Origin: Gallibacter intestinalis | GTDB lineage: Bacteria; Bacillota; Clostridia; Peptostreptococcales; Anaerovoracaceae | Direction: 5' to 3' | Assembly (NCBI RefSeq): GCF_014982745.1 | Contig: NZ_JADCKA010000003.1 | Span: forward strand, 1 to 64,000 | Length of the DNA: 64,000 bases | Shown: in pieces, positions 46,791-55,254 of the stretch | Numbering within the stretch: position 1 is the stretch's first letter | Layout of the letters: every line of letters begins with the position of its first letter | Program-made: the position numbers and the translations under genes | The notes under the pieces: model-generated | Database searches by the model: none | Told to the model about the DNA's origin: nothing | The model's input: the letters and a program-made list of their open reading frames with translations, nothing else

Positions 46791-47582
46791 ATGTTAAGAG
46801 AAAAAAATAAGACCGGCCATGGCTTTTTACTCTTAATCGTTCTGGCAGTCGTTGCCGCCATTTGGGCGGCGACGGCTGTTCATGTATCAGCTCTAGAAAA
46901 TGGAGCATACCTGGTAGGGAGAACAACATCCTATGCGGATCCGAGAACTGGACAAACCGTTGATGGAGGTACGGATATTGCGTTAGGTGATAGCATGTGC
47001 GCTTCCATAATACAGGACGATGTGCTTATAGAAAAAGTTGATGGCACCACATATGTTACTCTTGGTCTGGGATTGGCTTCCAACATAGATCAAAGCAGCA
47101 TAAAAATATATACGGAACAGTCAGACGGCTCGCTTAAGTCAATGCCTTTGACTCATACGGGAAGCTGCACAAGAGATGGCGATACCTGCAACCATTATAG
47201 GTTTCAGATGAATGATACGGATAAGCTGATAAGCGTGGCTATGTTTGTTACACCTATGGGAAGGGAAGTACAGTTTTTCTGCGATTTGGACATGAACTCC
47301 GCAACGCCTGGAACGGGCAATTATGCAAGCGAAATGGTGGCTGCAGCTGAGGAAGAAGCAAAGGCAGAAGCAGAAGCACAGGCACAGGATGAGGAAGAAG
47401 CAAAGGCAAAGGCTGAAGCTGAACAGGCTGAAAAAGAAGCTGAGGAAAAAGCTAAAGCTGAAGCCGAAAAGGAAGCGAAGCAAGCTAAAAAGAATAAGAT
47501 TATCATAGGAGTTGTGACAGGCGTTGTGATTCTTGCAGCAGCAAGCGGCGGCTTTTATGTATACAGGAGAAAGAGAAAATGA
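46791..47582 (+). CDS. Shp-like cell-surface haem-binding protein
   Basis: A 263-residue membrane-anchored protein. N-terminal signal segment 11-34, then a domain resembling streptococcal Shp: NGAYLVGRTTSYADPRTG and GGTDIALGDSMCASI. Met69 and Met156 (in FVTPMGREV) correspond in position to the two axial haem Met ligands of Shp. Residues 183-235 are an Ala/Glu/Lys-rich helix, probably a wall-spanning stalk, then a transmembrane segment 237-257 and YRRKRK. It would pass haem to the lipoprotein of the importer; its 3' end overlaps that gene (ATGA). Confidence 0.83.
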   Translation: MLREKNKTGHGFLLLIVLAVVAAIWAATAVHVSALENGAYLVGRTTSYADPRTGQTVDGGTDIALGDSMCASIIQDDVLIEKVDGTTYVTLGLGLASNIDQSSIKIYTEQSDGSLKSMPLTHTGSCTRDGDTCNHYRFQMNDTDKLISVAMFVTPMGREVQFFCDLDMNSATPGTGNYASEMVAAAEEEAKAEAEAQAQDEEEAKAKAEAEQAEKEAEEKAKAEAEKEAKQAKKNKIIIGVVTGVVILAAASGGFYVYRRKRK

Positions 47583-48475
47583 TAACAGGTATAAAGAAGG
47601 TTACAGCAGCAGTTTTGGCGGCTGTGATGCTTATGTGCACAATATCTCTTACCGGATGCGGTGGAAGTGACAGCTCCTCAGCAAAAGAAGGACAGTATAA
47701 CAGGATAGCGGCAACATCGGTTGCAACCTGTGAAATCTTAGACAAGTTGGAAGTCGACGGAGTTGTTGGCGTGCCTCATACAGACAGCTATGAGCTTCCT
47801 GAAAGATATAAAGGAGCAACAGAATTGGGAGGAGCAATGTCACCGGATATGGAGATTTTAGCATCATTAGAACCTGACATAGTGCTTACTCCTAATTCAC
47901 TGGAAGGCTATCTCAAGGAACAGTATGATAACGCAGGCATAGAAAGCTATTTCCTGGATCTGAAAAGCGTAGAGGGCATGTATAACAGCATAACAGAACT
48001 GGGGAAAATGCTTAATAAGGAAGATAAAGCAGATGAACTTGTGGCAGAATATGAAAAAATCATAAGCGGTATTAAAAAGAAAAATGAGGGAAAAGAAGCG
48101 CCGGACGTATTGATTTTAATGGGATTACCAGGTTCATATGTGGTAGCAACGGAAAGCAGCTATGTTGGCAATCTCGTTAAGCTTGCAGGAGGAAATAATG
48201 TATACGGAGATGGTGACGGCCAGGACTTTTTAAATGTTAACCCAGAAGATATGCTTGTTAAAGACCCGGATATTATCCTTAGAACTTCTCATGCTATGCC
48301 GGAGCAGGTGATGGAGATGTTTGACAGAGAATTTAAAGACGATGATATATGGTCACATTTCAGAGCCGTTGAAGAAAACCAGGTATATGATTTGGATAAT
48401 GAGTATTTTGGAATGAGTGCAACATTTAGATACAAAGAAGCTCTGGAAAAGTTAGAACCAATTCTTTTTCAGTAG
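47579..48475 (+). CDS. isdE: Haem/siderophore ABC transporter substrate-binding lipoprotein (IsdE/HtsA-like)
   Basis: A 298-residue periplasmic-binding-fold lipoprotein. Signal with lipobox LTGC (Cys27), then PBP signatures VATCEILDKLEVDGVVGVP and LEPDIVLTP of the class III (TroA-like) family. Its place after two haem-binding surface proteins and before a FecCD permease makes haem the likely ligand. The start overlaps the Shp-like stop. The symbol is by analogy to IsdE; siderophore binding remains possible. Confidence 0.85.
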   Translation: MITGIKKVTAAVLAAVMLMCTISLTGCGGSDSSSAKEGQYNRIAATSVATCEILDKLEVDGVVGVPHTDSYELPERYKGATELGGAMSPDMEILASLEPDIVLTPNSLEGYLKEQYDNAGIESYFLDLKSVEGMYNSITELGKMLNKEDKADELVAEYEKIISGIKKKNEGKEAPDVLILMGLPGSYVVATESSYVGNLVKLAGGNNVYGDGDGQDFLNVNPEDMLVKDPDIILRTSHAMPEQVMEMFDREFKDDDIWSHFRAVEENQVYDLDNEYFGMSATFRYKEALEKLEPILFQ

Positions 48476-48525
48476 TTGCTGAGAAGGCGGAAAAAATCGG
48501 TTTACATTGACAGGAGGAGTATGAC

Positions 48526-49482
48526 TTGGAGAGAAGAAAGAAAAAAGCTATAGGTGCATTTGCAGTCACAGGACTTTTGCTTATAGCTACGATATTATTT
48601 TCCATAAATACAGGAAGTCTGTCCATTAGCGGAGCAAATATTGACATAATCATGGACTTAAGGATACCAAGAATACTGATTTCCATTGTTGGAGGTGCTG
48701 GTATTGCGGTGTCGGGGGTGCTTTTACAAGCGGTGATGAAAAATCCACTGGCAGACCCTGGCATACTTGGTATAAGTGCAGGTTCTTCTCTTTCTGCGAT
48801 ACTGATTACAGGGTTAGTACCTTCCATGTATTTTCTTACTCCGATATTTTCTTTTATCGGTGGTGTTGTGGCATGTTTTTTAGTGTATACGCTATCGTGG
48901 AAGGATGGTCTTAGTGCATTTAGGATAATTCTTGTTGGTATTACTATAAATACAGTGTTTGTGGCACTTATAGATTGTGCAGAATCTCTTATGGGAGGCA
49001 ACAATGCATTGGCATCCTTTACGGAATCCAGATTGAGCATGAAGGGCTGGGATGATTTTTACATGTTGTTGACCTATTCGGTGGTATTTGTAGTTCTAGG
49101 TGTACTGCTTGCTTCGCGATGTGATCTGTTGGCATTGGAAGACAGGACAGTGGGCTCCTTGGGTATAAATGTTACGGCATTGAGAATTAAAGTTTCAGCG
49201 GTTGCTGTATTTTTAGCCGCTATATGCACATCGGTACTTGGAACGGTAAGTTTTTTAGGACTGCTTGCGCCATATATTGGTAGAATGCTGGTGGGAAGCG
49301 GACATAAAACTCTCATACCATATTCTATGATAGCTGGAGCACTTTTGATGCTATTGGCTGATACCACGGGAAGGACAATCGCTGCACCGAATGAAATAAG
49401 TGCAGCGGTTATTATGGCAGTAATCGGCGGACCATGTTTTATAGTATTGTTGAGGAGGGCATCAGGAAGTTATGGCAGATAA
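48526..49482 (+). CDS. FecCD-family ABC permease for haem/iron
   Basis: A 318-residue membrane permease with about nine or ten helices. Family motifs: RIPRILISIVGGAGIAVSG near the N-terminus, MKNPLADPGILGISAG and the C-terminal IGGPCFIVLLRR. The start is TTG at 48526, eight bases after AGGAGG; the ATG at 48521 is out of frame and soon stops. It works with the lipoprotein before and the ATPase after, which it overlaps by 11 bases. Confidence 0.93.
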   Translation: MERRKKKAIGAFAVTGLLLIATILFSINTGSLSISGANIDIIMDLRIPRILISIVGGAGIAVSGVLLQAVMKNPLADPGILGISAGSSLSAILITGLVPSMYFLTPIFSFIGGVVACFLVYTLSWKDGLSAFRIILVGITINTVFVALIDCAESLMGGNNALASFTESRLSMKGWDDFYMLLTYSVVFVVLGVLLASRCDLLALEDRTVGSLGINVTALRIKVSAVAVFLAAICTSVLGTVSFLGLLAPYIGRMLVGSGHKTLIPYSMIAGALLMLLADTTGRTIAAPNEISAAVIMAVIGGPCFIVLLRRASGSYGR

Positions 49483-50251
49483 TATGAATTGTTTTGAAAT
49501 AGATAATCTGTCCTTTGCCTACGGAGACAAAAAGGTCATAGATGATTTTAGTGTTCAGATAAAGAAAGGCAGGGTGACAACGATTATGGGCCCGAACGGT
49601 AGCGGTAAATCGACTTTGCTTTATCTGATGACAAGGGAACTTAAAGATTATACGGGAAGTATATTGTTGGACGGGCATGATATAAAAGAAATGAAAGGTA
49701 AATCTTTTGCCCGTAAGGCAGCAGCGGTTCATCAGTATAATACTGTACCATGGGATATATCGGTGAGAAAGTTAGTTGCTTACGGGCGTATACCCCATAA
49801 AAATCTTGCGTTGGGAACCACAACTAAGGAAGATGAAGAGGCGATAGAAACTGCCTTGGAAATCACAGGACTTAAAGAACTTGAAAATCGCGAAGTGGCA
49901 AGACTTTCAGGAGGCCAACAGCAACGTGTATGGATTGCTATGGCGCTGGCACAGGAAACAGAAATTTTATTTCTTGATGAACCTACGACATATTTAGATA
50001 TTAGGTATCAATTGGATATACTGGGACTAGTGCGAGATTTGAATGAAAAAAGAGGGCTTACCGTTATAATGGTGCTTCACGATATAAATCAAGCATTAAG
50101 GTACAGCGATGAAGTGATTGCTATGAAAGGTGGAAAAATCCACGCTTCAGGTTGTGTTGCTGAAACGGTAAGCGAAAAAATGATTAAAGAAGTGTATGAT
50201 GTGAATTGTAAGATGATAGAAGTTGACAATATGCCTTATGTCATCACGTAA
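49472..50251 (+). CDS. ABC transporter ATP-binding protein for haem/iron (FecE-like)
   Basis: A 259-residue ATPase. Walker A GPNGSGKSTLLYLM near residue 35, signature RLSGGQQQRVWIAMALAQ, Walker B ILFLDEPTTYLD, then the H-loop VLHDINQALRY. It powers the FecCD importer and ends operon 2, followed by a strong terminator that faces the convergent DtxR gene. Confidence 0.94.
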   Translation: MADNMNCFEIDNLSFAYGDKKVIDDFSVQIKKGRVTTIMGPNGSGKSTLLYLMTRELKDYTGSILLDGHDIKEMKGKSFARKAAAVHQYNTVPWDISVRKLVAYGRIPHKNLALGTTTKEDEEAIETALEITGLKELENREVARLSGGQQQRVWIAMALAQETEILFLDEPTTYLDIRYQLDILGLVRDLNEKRGLTVIMVLHDINQALRYSDEVIAMKGGKIHASGCVAETVSEKMIKEVYDVNCKMIEVDNMPYVIT

Positions 50252-50280
50252 AGAGATTAAGGTGAGTATAAAGGCGATTT

Positions 50281-50313
50281 AAAAACCGCGAAAAGTTTAG
50301 TTTCGCGGTTTTT
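50281..50313. terminator. Bidirectional terminator after operon 2
   Basis: AAAAACCGCGAAA (50281-50293) pairs perfectly with TTTCGCGGTTTTT (50301-50313). It serves both the ATPase gene and the convergent DtxR-family gene. Confidence 0.92.
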
Positions 50314-50336
50314 GTGTAACTTTTGGCTCATTATAG

Positions 50337-50705
50337 TTATAATTTTAGATTTTTTAGGGCATTAAAAGTTTCATCGCTGATCACATGCTCCATAAGGCAT
50401 GCGTCTTGCGTTGCAACTTCATGAGAAACGCCTATTTTTTCGAGAGCTGCAGTCAGCAGTCTGTGCTTTTCAAGCACGTTTTGAGCTATCTCAAGTCCTT
50501 TGTCTTCAAGGGTTATGTAACCGTTTGAATCCATTGAAATATATCCGTTTTCACGAAGATTTTTCATAGCCACGCTTACGCTAGCCTTTGAAAAAGATAA
50601 TTCGTTGGCTATATCTATGGAACGCACATAACCGTGCTGCTGATGAAGAACAAGTATTGTTTCGAGATAGTCTTCCGATGATTTTAGTATTTTTATGCTA
50701 ATCAC
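50337..50705 (-). CDS. DtxR-family metal-dependent transcriptional repressor
   Basis: A 122-residue regulator with an N-terminal winged helix (SSEDYLETILVL, then the recognition region SKASVSVAMKNLRENGYI) and a dimerisation domain with metal-ligand residues in EKHRLL and CLMEHVISDE. There is no SH3 domain, so it is MntR/short-IdeR size. The start is GTG at 50705 after AAAGG. Convergent with the haem import operon, it is the natural candidate to bind the two palindromes at 40197 and 45317 when iron is plentiful. Mn rather than Fe is possible. Confidence 0.9.
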   Translation of the reverse strand: MISIKILKSSEDYLETILVLHQQHGYVRSIDIANELSFSKASVSVAMKNLRENGYISMDSNGYITLEDKGLEIAQNVLEKHRLLTAALEKIGVSHEVATQDACLMEHVISDETFNALKNLKL

Positions 50706-50775
50706 CCACTTTCCTTTGTTTCATTTAGAATATCATATATGGGAGAGTGTGTCGAGTAGGGCGGTGGCGCTTGTC

Positions 50776-50804
50776 TGTACATCACTCTTTTACTATGATA
50801 TAAT
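50776..50804 (+). promoter_or_regulatory. Promoter for the LOR/SDH-family gene
   Basis: TGTACA (50776-50781), 17-base spacer ending TGA, TATAAT (50799-50804), an extended -10 promoter. AGGAG precedes the ATG at 50873. Confidence 0.6.
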
Positions 50805-50872
50805 TTCACAGTTAAATATAATAAAAAAGTTGCAGTAGTGCAATAAATTATTGAAAGACAGGAGATATTCTT

Positions 50873-51964
50873 ATGTTCAAGCCAGATAAATATATACATC
50901 CGGATTTTTCAAAGGAAATATTTGTGAACGCACCTGAGGCAAAGCTTGAAGCGGCGCCTAAAGATAAGACTGCACCGGAAGGTTATCATGCCATGTCGAT
51001 TTTCCCAGAATACTTTAAGATAGACGGACAGTGGCTGCTTGCAGAAGAAAGCAGAATGGACTGCGTTCCTGTATACGAAAATGGTAAAATTTTTGTAAGG
51101 GAATTCAGAAATCTTAATATGGGAGATTTGGTGGTAATCGGTAGAACTGAAGATGCATCTGAAGGAATTTATGTTCATGAAAATTGTTTTGAAAAGGAAG
51201 AAAAAGACGAGATAAATTCCTTTACATTCAGACAGGGAAGAACAAGAGAAACGGGATTTAGCCACGATTATGAACAGCTTGTAGAGCTTCTTAAATACGA
51301 AAAGGAAAACGGAGGCTACATTGTATGGACAATGGGCCCTGCATGTTCCTTTGATGTTAAGGCAAGGGAAAATTTTGCTAAATTGATTGACAACGGTTAT
51401 GTTCAGGCACTTTTGGCAGGCAATGCCCTTGCTACCCACGATTTGGAAGGCGGATATTTGGGTACTGCGCTGGGAGCGGATATAAAAACCCAGATGCCTT
51501 ATCCTAACGGCCATTATAATCACCTGGATACAATCAATCGCGTGAGATACCACGGCTCAATTGAGAAATTTATAAAAGAAGAAAAAATAGACAGCGGTAT
51601 TATTGCTGCATGTGTAAGAAATAATGTGCCATTTGTACTGACCGGCTCCATAAGAGATGATGGCCCATTGCCTGAGGTTTTTGGAAACTGCTATGAAGGA
51701 CAGGACAACATGAGAGCCCATGTGAGAAAGGCTACAACGGTAATAGGAATGGCTTCTGTGCTGCATACCATAGCCACAGGTAATATGACACCTATGTATA
51801 GAATGCTTGATGACGGCACCATAAGACCTCTGTATTTTTATATGGTAGACACATCGGAGTTTGCGGCAAACAAGCTCAGCGACAGAGGTAGTCTGACTTC
51901 TAAAGGCATTGTGACAAATGTACAGGACTTTATGAGAAATGTGGTTGAAGGTCTTGGACTTTAA
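50873..51964 (+). CDS. LOR/SDH-type protein, putative ornithine cyclodeaminase-like
   Basis: A 363-residue soluble protein. The C-terminal part (about 310-363) has YMVDTSEFAANKLSDRGS followed by GIVTNV, close to the LOR/SDH conserved region (TIGR00300-type); the middle has LLAGNALATHDLEG and the NAD-type segment. Archaeal and cyanobacterial relatives convert ornithine to proline. It lacks the arginine dihydrolase half of the cyanobacterial AgrE type. If the assignment holds it would be a second proline source besides proBA. Family assignment is from motif memory. It is a single gene. Confidence 0.6.
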   Translation: MFKPDKYIHPDFSKEIFVNAPEAKLEAAPKDKTAPEGYHAMSIFPEYFKIDGQWLLAEESRMDCVPVYENGKIFVREFRNLNMGDLVVIGRTEDASEGIYVHENCFEKEEKDEINSFTFRQGRTRETGFSHDYEQLVELLKYEKENGGYIVWTMGPACSFDVKARENFAKLIDNGYVQALLAGNALATHDLEGGYLGTALGADIKTQMPYPNGHYNHLDTINRVRYHGSIEKFIKEEKIDSGIIAACVRNNVPFVLTGSIRDDGPLPEVFGNCYEGQDNMRAHVRKATTVIGMASVLHTIATGNMTPMYRMLDDGTIRPLYFYMVDTSEFAANKLSDRGSLTSKGIVTNVQDFMRNVVEGLGL

Positions 51965-51987
51965 AACTAAATAATCGAAAATAAAAT

Positions 51988-52022
51988 GAGCGGAAAGCTG
52001 TTAAAGGCTTTACCGCTCTTTT
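51988..52022. terminator. Rho-independent terminator
   Basis: GAGCGGAAAGC pairs with GCTTTACCGCTC (one bulge) around TGTTAAAG, followed by TTTTGTT. It lies between convergent genes. Confidence 0.8.
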
Positions 52023-52033
52023 GTTAGGTGGTT

Positions 52034-52729
52034 TTATTCTTTAGATGCTTTTTCGATGGATGTGATGGCGTTTAAACTTCTTGGATAACCTATATAAGGT
52101 AGGCATTGGGAAACGACACGCTTTAGGAAGTCAGCATTATTACCCATGTTCATATTACCTTTAGCATGAGCTATAAGCTGAGGTTCACATCCTCCTTGAG
52201 CTGCAAGAAAACAAAAGGTTATCATTTCTCTTTGTGCCAGATCAAGTCCTGTTCTCGTATAGTAATCCCCAAAGCAGTTTGCAGCAAGCCATCTGTTGAT
52301 ATGACCGGCTTTCCATGCATCCTTCATATGTTCGCCGAATATTTCAGCCTGAGCTTCAGCGCCTTTTTCCAGGCGATTTTCTTCGGTTGTAGTTGCTTCA
52401 CCGTAGGATGCAACAGGAATGTTTTTGCTAGAGAAAATCTCATTTGTAATGTCTAGGAAAGGCCACATTCTGCCCATTCCAAGATAATCAACAGACTGAT
52501 ATACAGTTTCTTTTATAGCTACGGGATTTAATCCATCATCTAGGGCTTTAGGTAATAAATCACGATAAGCCTCCTGCCCACCGCAACCGATAAGAGTTGC
52601 AATTATTGCAAGCCATCGTGTTGGGGTATCAAGGCTTTGATCCTTTTCACTTATAACTTCATCAAAAGCAAAATGTTCAAATCTCTCCATAAATTGCGAA
52701 TCTGTCTTTCTCTTTTCACTAATACTCAT
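52034..52729 (-). CDS. Carboxymuconolactone decarboxylase (CMD)-family protein
   Basis: A 231-residue alpha-helical protein with two CMD-like repeats: TRWLAIIATLIGCGGQEAY (about 37-55) and REMITFCFLAAQGGCEPQL (about 165-183). Single Cys residues stand where AhpD-type enzymes have a CxxC, so peroxidase activity is uncertain. It lies in a group with a cupin and a MerR regulator, 27 bases after the cupin gene. The reaction is unknown. Confidence 0.82.
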   Translation of the reverse strand: MSISEKRKTDSQFMERFEHFAFDEVISEKDQSLDTPTRWLAIIATLIGCGGQEAYRDLLPKALDDGLNPVAIKETVYQSVDYLGMGRMWPFLDITNEIFSSKNIPVASYGEATTTEENRLEKGAEAQAEIFGEHMKDAWKAGHINRWLAANCFGDYYTRTGLDLAQREMITFCFLAAQGGCEPQLIAHAKGNMNMGNNADFLKRVVSQCLPYIGYPRSLNAITSIEKASKE

Positions 52730-52756
52730 TTTGAGTCACTTCCTTTAAATGATATT

Positions 52757-53194
52757 CTATTTAAGTTTGTTATATGTTTCATCGTCAACGGCTTCTAGCC
52801 ATTCGTTGCTTGTTTCTTCTCCCGGTACTTCCACGGCGATGTGAGAAAACCAGCTGTCGGCCTTGGCTCCGTGCCAGTGTTTTACTTCCGGTGGAATCGT
52901 TATAACTGTTCCCGGTTCTAGACTTACGGCTTCCTTTCCTCCTTCCTGGTACCAGCCGCTGCCAGCAGTGCAAATTAAAAGCTGTCCGCCGCCGCTTTTT
53001 GCATGATGAATATGCCAGTTGTTGCGGCATCCAGGTTCAAAGGTTACATTGGCTAAAAACACGGATGTTTCTTTTGGGTCGGTTAGTGGATTTAAATAGG
53101 AATTTCCGATAAAGTACTGAGCGTATGCTGAGTTTTCGTTTCCAAGTCCGAAAACATTTACCTTATCAAAGTCATTTTTGTCTGTAATTTTCAT
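52757..53194 (-). CDS. Cupin-domain protein
   Basis: A 145-residue single-cupin protein. Motif 1 is NNWHIHHAKSGGGQLLIC (metal His residues), motif 2 is PGTVITIPPEVKHWHGA. The active-site metal and substrate are unknown; related proteins are annotated as carboxymuconolactone-associated cupins. The ATG overlaps the MerR stop by four bases, so it is translated from the same message. Confidence 0.88.
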   Translation of the reverse strand: MKITDKNDFDKVNVFGLGNENSAYAQYFIGNSYLNPLTDPKETSVFLANVTFEPGCRNNWHIHHAKSGGGQLLICTAGSGWYQEGGKEAVSLEPGTVITIPPEVKHWHGAKADSWFSHIAVEVPGEETSNEWLEAVDDETYNKLK

Positions 53195-53544
53195 TTTGAA
53201 TGCTCCTTTCTTATGTGGTATCTGAGATAGTCTAATCTTTGTAGTTGTTTTTCGCGAATATGAATATCCCGAAGAACATCGTCTCTTTTTTTATCAAGTA
53301 TTTTAAGGCGAGATATATCGCTTTGGTTGTCTTCCAGAAGAAGTCTCATGTATGATTCGATTTCATCATTGCTAAAGCCTATGTCATGGAGAGCCATAAT
53401 TAAACTTAATCTTTCTAAATCGGTATCATCGTATTGCCATTCATCCATAACATTTTTTACAACACCGCAAAGGTTCCATGATTCATAAAGTTTTAGAATT
53501 TCGATGGGGGTGTTGTAACGCTCACTGGCTTCATATATGGTCAT
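53191..53544 (-). CDS. MerR-family transcriptional regulator
   Basis: A 117-residue regulator: a winged helix at 1-68 (TIYEASERYNTPIEILKLYE, then the DDTDLERLSLIMALHDIGFS wing and helix) and a C-terminal coiled coil 80-112. No ligand-binding domain is visible. ATG 53544 has AGAAGGAGAG upstream; the frame is open to 53610 but that extension has no ribosome site. It heads the MerR-cupin-CMD operon and probably controls it. Confidence 0.87.
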   Translation of the reverse strand: MTIYEASERYNTPIEILKLYESWNLCGVVKNVMDEWQYDDTDLERLSLIMALHDIGFSNDEIESYMRLLLEDNQSDISRLKILDKKRDDVLRDIHIREKQLQRLDYLRYHIRKEHSK

Positions 53545-53653
53545 TTTCTCTCCTTCTTTTACACATTTGCAAAATAAAATAGATGCCGATGGAAACAGTT
53601 TTCCTGACATCTATATTTTAGTTCTATGAGTCATGCATGTCTAATGCTTAAGT

Positions 53654-54538
53654 TTAATCTGTATTCATGCCTGAAATGTATGATCTGGAATAATCTAAAA
53701 AGGCCGAAACTGCCGGAGAAAATACCTGTATCTTTTTCCAAGCCAGTACAGTGCCAGAAGTTACTTCTGGATGGAGTGGTATATATTTCAATCCCGGATA
53801 ATTACATTCCAAGATAGGAGTTATTACTCCTACATTGCCGGCTTTAGCCACCATTGCGAGATTGTAAAGCAGATTCCCTGTGAGGATAAAAGATGCCTCG
53901 TCGGCATATTCTCCTAGCCAACTGGTGAATTCATTTTTTACGAGGGTTCGTTGAGGCAATATAAGAGGAAGGCCCTTTACATCGGATGGCGAAATAGTTC
54001 CTTTTTTAGCCAGAGGAGAGTCTTCGTTGATAAGAAGACCCCAATGTTCCTTAAAAGGTGTGCGAATAAAATCATATTTTGAAATATCTACCGGCTCTTG
54101 AAGCAATCCGATATCCAGTATACCGCTTTCGATTCGTTCTTTAATATTATCTGCGTTACCGCTGTAAATTTCAAATTCCACTAATGGATGCAGCTTTTTA
54201 AAGGAAATGATGAGCTCGGCTAAAAAAAGTGAAGTACGCAGCTCGCCGCTGCCTATATTTATTTTTCCTGAAAGATCTTCCTTGCTGTGAGATAGTTCTT
54301 CTCTGGTTTTTTCAGAAAGTGTGACTATTTCTTCGGCCCTACGCCTAAGGAGCATTCCCTCTTCGGTAAGGAGTATGTGTTTTTTGTTTCGTATAAAAAG
54401 CTTGACGCCGAGTTCTTCTTCCAGTTGCATCAGCTGACGAGAGAGTGTCGGCTGGGTTATATGTAGCAGATTGGCAGCTTTGGTTACGCTTTCTTCTCTG
54501 GCAACCATAAGAAAATATTTTAATACTCGTAATTCCAT
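53654..54538 (-). CDS. LysR-family transcriptional regulator
   Basis: A 294-residue LTTR: N-terminal winged helix with VTKAANLLHITQPTLSRQL (18-36) and LGVKLFIRNKK, then a substrate-binding domain from about 90. It is divergent from the lipoprotein gene, and the 216-base gap holds an 11-base-period repeat. Inducer unknown. Confidence 0.92.
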   Translation of the reverse strand: MELRVLKYFLMVAREESVTKAANLLHITQPTLSRQLMQLEEELGVKLFIRNKKHILLTEEGMLLRRRAEEIVTLSEKTREELSHSKEDLSGKINIGSGELRTSLFLAELIISFKKLHPLVEFEIYSGNADNIKERIESGILDIGLLQEPVDISKYDFIRTPFKEHWGLLINEDSPLAKKGTISPSDVKGLPLILPQRTLVKNEFTSWLGEYADEASFILTGNLLYNLAMVAKAGNVGVITPILECNYPGLKYIPLHPEVTSGTVLAWKKIQVFSPAVSAFLDYSRSYISGMNTD

Positions 54539-54571
54539 TTTATAGCCTCTCTAATTTAAATAGTAATGTTG

Positions 54572-54592
54572 ACTTAAAGTTTACTTAAAGTT
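54572..54592. repeat. Direct repeat in LysR intergenic region
   Basis: ACTTAAAGTT occurs at 54572-54581 and 54583-54592, an 11-base period that would place both copies on one DNA face. A TTGACT overlaps the first copy. It is a plausible LysR regulator site. Confidence 0.45.
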
Positions 54593-54682
54593 GTATTATT
54601 GGAATTGATATAAGTATATCATAAAGAGTTAACAGCAAACAACAATGCCTAAAAAGCATGAAAACATATTTTGCATAGGTAT

Positions 54683-54712
54683 TGGACAGGTAAATTAATA
54701 TCAACTTATACT
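54683..54712 (+). promoter_or_regulatory. Promoter for the cyclophilin-like lipoprotein
   Basis: TGGACA (54683-54688), 18-base spacer, TATACT (54707-54712), 42 bases before the ATG. Confidence 0.55.
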
Positions 54713-54754
54713 GTACTCAGATAAAGAAAGATTGGCTAGATAAGGAGGCAGCTG

Positions 54755-55246
54755 ATGATAATTAAAAAAATAGGAATAATTGCACTGGCGTTATTAATGA
54801 TTGTATCAGTGGCAGGATGTGCCAGTCAGAACAATAGTGATGATAGTGGATCAGCAAGGCAAATAGAAGAATCTAAACAAATTGATGAAACCGACGATAA
54901 GAAAATGATAAGAATAAGTAGCGAGGATGCTTATATAATTTATGAATTAAATGATAGTACGGCAGCTAGACAGTTATATGATCAGTTGCCGCTATTGGTT
55001 GAGGTGGATGATTTCAGTACAAATGAAAAAATATTTTATCCAATGGAAGAGTTGGATCCTGAAGATACCCCTTTAGCAGCAGGAGGCATCGGTGTGTTGG
55101 CATACTACGCACCGTGGGGAGATGTTGTCTTGTTTTACGATAGTTTTTCGGGAAATGATAGTTTGTTTCAGTTAGGCACTATAGTTGAAGGAGAAGAAGA
55201 TATATATCGATTGTCAGGAACGATAGAGCTCAAGGTATATGAATAA
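54755..55246 (+). CDS. Cyclophilin-like fold lipoprotein
   Basis: A 163-residue exported protein with a lipobox VAGC (Cys22) and a Ser/Asp/Glu-rich linker to about 48. The remainder (RISSEDAYIIYELNDSTAA, FYPMEELDPE, GVLAYYAPWGDVVLFYDSF) resembles the cyclophilin-like (DUF/Cyclophil_like2) family. Function unknown. AAGGAGG precedes the ATG. Such proteins are often found next to aldo/keto reductases and LysR regulators, as here. Confidence 0.8.
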   Translation: MIIKKIGIIALALLMIVSVAGCASQNNSDDSGSARQIEESKQIDETDDKKMIRISSEDAYIIYELNDSTAARQLYDQLPLLVEVDDFSTNEKIFYPMEELDPEDTPLAAGGIGVLAYYAPWGDVVLFYDSFSGNDSLFQLGTIVEGEEDIYRLSGTIELKVYE

Positions 55247-55254
55247 GAAAGTGA

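Noticed and set aside
47323-47508. Very basic 61-residue ORF on the plus strand
   Set aside because: It is an out-of-frame reading of the Ala/Glu/Lys repeat region of the Shp-like gene; it has no ribosome site.
53545-53610. N-terminal extension of the MerR gene
   Set aside because: The extra 22 codons lack a ribosome site, and the MerR domain starts at the ATG at 53544.
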